From an uncultured Bacilli bacterium (GTDB lineage: Bacteria > Bacillota_I > Bacilli_A > RF39 > UBA660): a stretch of 64,000 nucleotides of DNA. The stretch is from positions 1-64,000 of the forward strand of contig CAKPBJ010000004.1 of NCBI GenBank assembly GCA_934140575.1. Direction: 5' to 3'. Below, in pieces: positions 59,586-64,000 of this stretch. The notes beneath the pieces are model-generated. The model had not been told where the DNA came from. It saw only the letters and a program-made list of their open reading frames with translations, and did no database searches. The position numbers and the translations under genes are program-made. Numbering within the stretch: the first letter of the stretch is position 1; every line of letters begins with the position of its first letter.

Positions 59586-60588
59586 ATTTAGTCATTAAAT
59601 ACTTTGCAGTTCTTACCATTTGTGCTGTATAAGACATTTCATTATCATACCAAGATACAACTTTAACTAGTTGTTTTCCGTCTACTTCTACTATACTTGT
59701 TAATTGTCCATCTACTAATGAACCACAACGTCTTCCAATTACATCACTAGAAACAATTGGATCTTCTGTATATTTTAACGTTTCATTTTGAGAATTTTTT
59801 AATGTATTATTAATTTCTTCTACTGTTGTATTTCTTCCAAGCTCTAATACTAAATCAACTACTGAACCTGTTGGCACTGGTACACGCATTGCAGTTCCTT
59901 CAAGTTTACCATCTAAGTTAGGGCATACTTTTCCAATTGCTGAAGCTGCTCCTGTAGATGTTGGAACGATATTTGCTGCGCACGCTCTTCCACGACGAGC
60001 ATTTATTCCTTTTTTATGTGCAACATCTAAAGTAACTTGGTCATTAGTGTATGCATGAACTGTTGTCATATATCCTTTATTTATTCCAAATTCTCTATCA
60101 AGTACATCTACTACTGGTGCTAAACAATTTGTTGTACAAGATGCTGCTGAGATTATCTTTTCATCTCCTGTTAAATTTTCGTGGTTTACGTTATAAACTA
60201 TAGTTTTTACATCACCTTTAGCTGGTGCAGAAATTATTACATGTTTTGCTCCTGCATTAATATGAGCCATGGCCTTTTCTTCTGATGTAAATAGTCCAGT
60301 ACATTCAAATACTACATCAATATCTAAATCTTTCCATGGTAACATAGCTGGATCCTTTTCTGAGTAAACTTTAACTCTTCTATCTCCTATTACTATATAT
60401 TCTCCATCGCTTGTAATTTCATCAATTCTATAGTTTCTGTGATTAGTATCATACTTTAATAAATATGCTAATTGTTCTGCATCAGTTAAATCATTAATTG
60501 CTACTACTTCAAACTCCTCATTTTCTTCCATTAAACGGAAACATAATCTTCCGATTCTTCCAAATCCGTTGATTGCTACTTTTATCAT
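59584..60588 (-). CDS. gap: glyceraldehyde-3-phosphate dehydrogenase, type I
   Basis: 334 residues. INGFGRIGRLCFRLM (NAD site), catalytic Cys in AASCTTNCLAPV, HAYTNDQ, RGRACAANIVPTSTGAA and WYDNEMSYTAQMV. GGAGG before ATG. First gene of the glycolytic operon; no cggR repressor gene precedes it. Confidence 0.98.
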   Translation of the reverse strand: MIKVAINGFGRIGRLCFRLMEENEEFEVVAINDLTDAEQLAYLLKYDTNHRNYRIDEITSDGEYIVIGDRRVKVYSEKDPAMLPWKDLDIDVVFECTGLFTSEEKAMAHINAGAKHVIISAPAKGDVKTIVYNVNHENLTGDEKIISAASCTTNCLAPVVDVLDREFGINKGYMTTVHAYTNDQVTLDVAHKKGINARRGRACAANIVPTSTGAASAIGKVCPNLDGKLEGTAMRVPVPTGSVVDLVLELGRNTTVEEINNTLKNSQNETLKYTEDPIVSSDVIGRRCGSLVDGQLTSIVEVDGKQLVKVVSWYDNEMSYTAQMVRTAKYLMTK

Positions 60589-60610
60589 TTTTCAATCCTC
60601 CTATGCTTTC

Positions 60611-60639
60611 ATTATATATTTTTATCTTTTTTGTTTCAA
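60611..60639 (-). promoter_or_regulatory. promoter of the glycolytic operon
   Basis: Minus strand TTGAAA (60634-60639), 17-base spacer, TATAAT (60611-60616), 23 bases before the gap start: short leader, strong promoter. Confidence 0.85.
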
Positions 60640-60670
60640 TATATTCAACAAGTTTTAGTTGTAAAGATGT

Positions 60671-60701
60671 CAAATAAAAATATCCACAGAAATTGTGAAT
60701 A
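60671..60701 (-). terminator. probable terminator after the uridine-kinase-like gene (palindrome)
   Basis: Minus strand TATTCACA / TGTGGATA (one G-T) with a 5-base loop, then TTTTTATTTG; 37 bases after the stop. Near copy of the element at 10535-10555. Confidence 0.6.
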
Positions 60702-60737
60702 CTTTATATTTTAGTTTTGTTTTTCCACAAAAAATGT

Positions 60738-62396
60738 TTATTCTGCATTGAAATAACTTCCACCAATAAATTCTCTTATAACAGCATCTTCGGGAATTGA
60801 TTCAGATGGTATTGGTAAGAATGATCTTAAGAAGTTAATTAATCTTTTAGCTTCTTCATAGTATGGAGAATCACTTTCTACAGAATATAATAATGGTTCA
60901 GCATATGTTTTAAGAACTCCAATTTCATAAATTGCTGCAGAATTTATGGTAACATCACTTTCATCTTGGAATGGGAAAATGTATTTTTCTTCTCCAATTC
61001 GAACGCTTGGCCATTGTGCTAATGTTTTTTCTACACTATAATTTCTTGTTCTGTTATCGCGAACTATTCTTCTTAGAAGTCTATTGTCTGTTGTTGGGAT
61101 TCTATTATGATCATCTATACTTAATTCAGTTAATGGTGAAATATATATTTTAAATTTCTTTTCACGACTTATATTTGATAATACTTTAGGATCAAGTGCG
61201 TGAATACCTTCAATTATTAAAATATCTTTTTCATCTAATTTCATTTCCGTATTATATTCTTTTTTTCCTAAACTAAAATTATATTTTGGCATCTTTACAG
61301 TTTTGCCATCTAATAACTCTGAAATTTTTTTATCAAATAATTTTAAATCTACGGCTTCTAAACATTCGAAATCATAACTACCATCTTCATTTTTTGGAGT
61401 TTCTTCTAATTCCATAAAAAAGTCGTCCATACCAACTGTTTTTGGCTCAAGTCCAAAGCTTTTTAGATACATACATAATTTTCTTGATGTAGTCGTTTTT
61501 CCTGATGATGATGGTCCTGCCATTAAAACAATCTTAACCTTATTTTTTCTTGTATTTATTGATTTTGCGACATTTAATAGACGATTGCTTTGAAGTGTTT
61601 CATCAATTTTTATTAATTCGCTTATTTTCCCTGTTGATACAACTTTATTTAAGTCTACTGAGTTCTTTACTCCTATTAATTTAGCCCATTCTTTATATTC
61701 AGCAAATATTTCAAACATATGTGGATGATGTTGATATTTTTTTATTTTGTCATTTATATAAATTGTTGGGAATCTTAGAGTAAAGCCATTATCTTTAATA
61801 TAAGTTAAATCAAATGCTTTTAGTTTAGCTGTTGATGGTGGCATTTGGTTGTAGAAATAATCATAGATATTACCTAATCTATATAGTGTTACGTAACTAT
61901 CAGTATTGTATCTTAGGGTATCAGCCTTTGTTTGGTTTCCGACTTCTTCAAAATATTTTTTTGCTTCTAGTCTATCAATGGTTACTTTAGTAATTGGTAA
62001 GTCTTTTTTTACGATTTCTTTCATTAAGTTTTTTATCTTTTCTAACTTTTCTTCTGTTAGTTTAAAACTTGTTTTAATATATATTCCTTTATCTAATGAG
62101 TGTTCTACAGTTATGTTTGCAGATTTTCCATATAATTTTTTTACAGCATAAATAAGCATAAATACAAGTCCATTTACATGAGCTCTATTTCCTGCTGGTG
62201 TTGTCAAATCAATAAACTCTACTACAGAATTTTCTTTTATTTTTGATGATAATTCTCTTAATACATTATTAACTCTAGCTAGAATTATTGGATACTTAAA
62301 TTCAGGTTGATGCTCTTTATAAATTTCTAATAAAGTTACATCTTTACTATAATTATACTTTTTTCCATTAATAGTTACTTCGACTGTCTCAATCAC
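60738..62396 (-). CDS. uridine kinase-like protein with ThrRS-type N-terminal domains
   Basis: 552 residues from GTG 62396 (GGGAG eight bases upstream; the GTG at 62405 is part of that site). N-terminal ~1-65 is a TGS domain (VEVTINGKKYNYSKDVTLLEI), ~65-200 resembles the second additional domain of threonyl-tRNA synthetase (AHVNGLVFMLIYAVKKLYG), and ~285-480 is a P-loop kinase: MAGPSSSGKTTTSRKL, GMDDFFMELEETPKN, LIIEGIHALDP and RIPTTDNRLLRRIVRDNRTRNYS. Known as a nucleoside kinase/phosphoribulokinase-like family in Bacillota; true substrate unproven. Confidence 0.9.
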   Translation of the reverse strand: MIETVEVTINGKKYNYSKDVTLLEIYKEHQPEFKYPIILARVNNVLRELSSKIKENSVVEFIDLTTPAGNRAHVNGLVFMLIYAVKKLYGKSANITVEHSLDKGIYIKTSFKLTEEKLEKIKNLMKEIVKKDLPITKVTIDRLEAKKYFEEVGNQTKADTLRYNTDSYVTLYRLGNIYDYFYNQMPPSTAKLKAFDLTYIKDNGFTLRFPTIYINDKIKKYQHHPHMFEIFAEYKEWAKLIGVKNSVDLNKVVSTGKISELIKIDETLQSNRLLNVAKSINTRKNKVKIVLMAGPSSSGKTTTSRKLCMYLKSFGLEPKTVGMDDFFMELEETPKNEDGSYDFECLEAVDLKLFDKKISELLDGKTVKMPKYNFSLGKKEYNTEMKLDEKDILIIEGIHALDPKVLSNISREKKFKIYISPLTELSIDDHNRIPTTDNRLLRRIVRDNRTRNYSVEKTLAQWPSVRIGEEKYIFPFQDESDVTINSAAIYEIGVLKTYAEPLLYSVESDSPYYEEAKRLINFLRSFLPIPSESIPEDAVIREFIGGSYFNAE

Positions 62397-62419
62397 ACTA
62401 TTCACTCCCTTATAATATT

Positions 62420-62435
62420 ATGTTAAGTATAACAT
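62420..62435 (+). promoter_or_regulatory. palindrome in the udk-like/clpP divergent region
   Basis: ATGTTA-AGTA-TAACAT, a perfect 6-bp inverted repeat with a 4-base spacer in the 103-base divergent region. Possible operator; it is AT-rich, so chance is not excluded. Confidence 0.35.
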
Positions 62436-62499
62436 ATTTTGTAATATTATTATATGCATATTTTTTTTAATTGACACTATATTTATAATGGGTGATATG

Positions 62500-63069
62500 A
62501 TGAATTTGATTCCTATGGTATTTGATAAGAGTAGTGATTTAATGGGATATGATATTTATTCTAAGTTACTAGAACATAGAATTATATTTATTAGTGGCGA
62601 AATTGATGATAATTTGAGTAATACTGTTATTGCGGAATTACTTTATTTGGATTCTATTTCTAATGAGGACATTTATATTTATATTAATTCAATTGGTGGA
62701 AGTGTTAGTAGTGGATTGTCTATTTATGATACTATAAATATTATTAAAAGTGATGTTTGTACTGTTGGTATTGGTATTTGTGCTAGTATGGGAGCTTTTC
62801 TTTTGTCTAGTGGTTGTAAAGGTAAAAGGTTTATTCTTGAAAATACTGAGGTGATGATTCATCAAGTAAGCAGTGGTTTTGAGGGACAGACTGATAATAT
62901 TAAACTGATGAGTGATAGAATATTTGTACTTCAAAAGAGGCTTAATAAAATTCTTTCTAAAAATACTCATAAAAGTTTAAAAAAAATAGAAACTGATATA
63001 AAGCATGATTATTATATGGATTCTATTCAAGCTATAGAATATGGGATTGTGGATAAAATATTAAAATAA
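62500..63069 (+). CDS. clpP: ATP-dependent Clp protease proteolytic subunit
   Basis: 189 residues from ATG 62500 (MNLIPMVFDKS); GGGTGA lies four bases upstream, and the in-frame ATG at 62488 precedes it. ClpP fold: RIIFISGEIDDNLSN, YINSIGGSVSSGLSIYDT (oxyanion loop), catalytic Ser in GICASMGAFLL, catalytic His in MIHQVSSG, and Asp in KHDYYMDSIQAIEYGIVDKIL. The GC(K)GKRFIL stretch is normal. Works with ClpC/ClpX. Convergent with whiA, near which clpP also lies in B. subtilis. Confidence 0.95.
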   Translation: MNLIPMVFDKSSDLMGYDIYSKLLEHRIIFISGEIDDNLSNTVIAELLYLDSISNEDIYIYINSIGGSVSSGLSIYDTINIIKSDVCTVGIGICASMGAFLLSSGCKGKRFILENTEVMIHQVSSGFEGQTDNIKLMSDRIFVLQKRLNKILSKNTHKSLKKIETDIKHDYYMDSIQAIEYGIVDKILK

Positions 63070-63105
63070 AAAATATCTACTAATTATAGATATTTTAATT
63101 ATTTT
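63070..63105 (+). terminator. bidirectional terminator between clpP and whiA
   Basis: 10-bp stem AAAATATCTA / TAGATATTTT with a 7-base loop directly after the clpP stop, T-rich after it; the whiA stop lies on its right edge. Confidence 0.75.
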
Positions 63106-64000
63106 TATTACGATCAGCTTTTTCAAATGAATCGGCTAGATCTTTAATTTTTCTCATTCTATGATTCATACCTGATTTAGATATTGATTTTCCTGTTTCT
63201 AGAGTAATTATTTCTGCTAATTCTTTTAGTGATGACTCTTTATATGCTTTTCTATATTTTAAAGCGACTTTTGCTCGGTCATCTAATAGGTCTATTCCAT
63301 CATGGTCTTCTATAATTTTAATTTGTCTTAGTTGTTCATTTGCTGTTTCAAAAACTCTATCAATATTTGCTTGTTCCATATTATTCAATCTGTTTGTTTT
63401 ATTTTTTTGATCACGATATATCCTTACATTTTCATAGTATAATACTGCTTGATTAGCTCCTAATAGTTTTATAAAGTCACTTATTTTTTCAGCTTCTTTT
63501 ATATATATCATATATCCTTTTTCTCTATTTAGAATTTTAGCATTTAAATCAAATAGATTTAATAATTTTTGAACAAATACTGCTTCTTCAGGTTCTGTTA
63601 CTAGTATTTCCATATGATATCTTGATATTTTTGGATCACTGATACTGCCTGATGCGAAGAATACTCCTCTTAAATAAGCTCTTATTTCTTCGTTTGCTCC
63701 TACAATGTAAGTTGGAACTGTTGGTAAATAGTTATTTTCTTCATCAATTATTCCTAAGTCTTTAAGTAGTCCCTGAACGTTATTATCTATTATAACTTGA
63801 TATAATTCTCTTTTACTAAAATTTAGGTTTTCTATAATTTCTATTTTTGGAATAATATCTGTTATTGATGTTATAAAATAATTTACTCTTTCTACTAAGA
63901 ATCTATTTTCTGTATTTAGAGTAATTTTATCATCATTTATTAAACCATTATTTCTGATGTATGCTGATAACTCAGCTATTATTTCTGATCTTGTACTTTT
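63095..64000 (-). CDS. whiA: WhiA family DNA-binding regulator (N-terminus beyond the window)
   Basis: The frame is open from the right edge (first codon at 64000) to the stop at 63095, 301 residues, so the ATG at 63613 is internal. At the edge it reads KSTRSEIIAELSAYIRNNG, matching the WhiA N-terminus with about a dozen residues missing. The LAGLIDADG-like part has YIVGANEEIRAYLRGVFFASGSISDP and YHMEILVTEPEEAVF. The C-terminal HTH has LKYRKAYKESSLKELAEII then GKSISKSGMNHRMRKI. WhiA is a conserved Gram-positive regulator linked to cell division and, in actinobacteria, sporulation. Confidence 0.95.
   Translation of the reverse strand, partial: KSTRSEIIAELSAYIRNNGLINDDKITLNTENRFLVERVNYFITSITDIIPKIEIIENLNFSKRELYQVIIDNNVQGLLKDLGIIDEENNYLPTVPTYIVGANEEIRAYLRGVFFASGSISDPKISRYHMEILVTEPEEAVFVQKLLNLFDLNAKILNREKGYMIYIKEAEKISDFIKLLGANQAVLYYENVRIYRDQKNKTNRLNNMEQANIDRVFETANEQLRQIKIIEDHDGIDLLDDRAKVALKYRKAYKESSLKELAEIITLETGKSISKSGMNHRMRKIKDLADSFEKADRNKNN

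Noticed and set aside
62471..62488. Promoter TTGACA...TATAAT just before clpP
   Set aside because: The hexamers are only about 7 bases apart, too close for a sigma-A promoter.
63095..63613. whiA as a truncated 172-residue gene
   Set aside because: The frame remains open past the ATG at 63613 to the window edge and encodes the expected WhiA N-terminal part.

Overview
The window is very AT-rich, uses the standard bacterial code (UGA is a stop for truA and other genes, and the only tRNA seen is tRNA-Trp with a CCA anticodon) and has strong Shine-Dalgarno sites. Spo0A, WhiA, an EssC-type type VII secretion ATPase, zinc-type S14, PflX/AdhE/AckA fermentation genes and a long S10-spc-alpha ribosomal cluster point to a fermentative, Gram-positive Bacillota. 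My best guess is a gut lineage of class Bacilli near Erysipelotrichia/RF39, placed on gene content alone. The presence of spo0A suggests sporulation ability or its recent loss.

Left part (1-16 kb): the 5' end of a 16S rRNA gene leaves the left edge on the minus strand behind two tandem promoters. Next come a DUF402 phosphatase, a DUF308 membrane protein coupled to an unlisted 57-residue membrane protein, gpsA, a DUF3048 protein, a LysM protein without signal peptide, tRNA-Trp, three XRE-type regulators, a secreted protein of unknown function, an ABC1-family kinase, adhE, ackA, a PflX-like radical SAM protein and a membrane-anchored thioredoxin-like protein.

Accessory part (16-33 kb): a LysM amidase, a 570-residue protein with two HEPN RNase-type motifs, CorA, an HtrA-like protease overlapping an Abi_2 (HEPN) gene, a zinc-dependent phospholipase C-like protein, and a compact type VII secretion cluster (essC, yukD/esaB, two small helical proteins) under its own promoter. 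After these come an acyl-CoA ligase divergent from a TetR regulator, a ZIP transporter, and a holin-like/M23 endolysin-like pair.

Ribosomal part (33-51.3 kb, all minus): rpsJ to rplQ in conserved order from a promoter with a structured S10-type leader, ending at a strong terminator. The usual rpmD (L30) and map are absent from their places. Past rplQ are an SDR oxidoreductase, two ABC ATPases in the EcfA position with eroded motifs and no ecfT, truA, a doubtful small ORF, and rplM-rpsI behind an L13-type leader.

Right part (51.3-64 kb): dinB, an AAA/DUF4143 ATPase, spo0A with a 0A box upstream, then a glycolytic operon gap-pgk-(GNAT-like)-(flippase-like)-(GT4 glycosyltransferase)-tpiA in which three probable envelope genes sit between pgk and tpiA with overlapping stops and starts. 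A uridine-kinase-like protein, clpP and whiA (cut by the right edge) close the window. The main points of novelty are the HEPN-rich block, the stripped-down type VII locus, the eroded ECF ATPase pair, the lipid-glycosylation genes inside the glycolytic operon and several small coupled ORFs.
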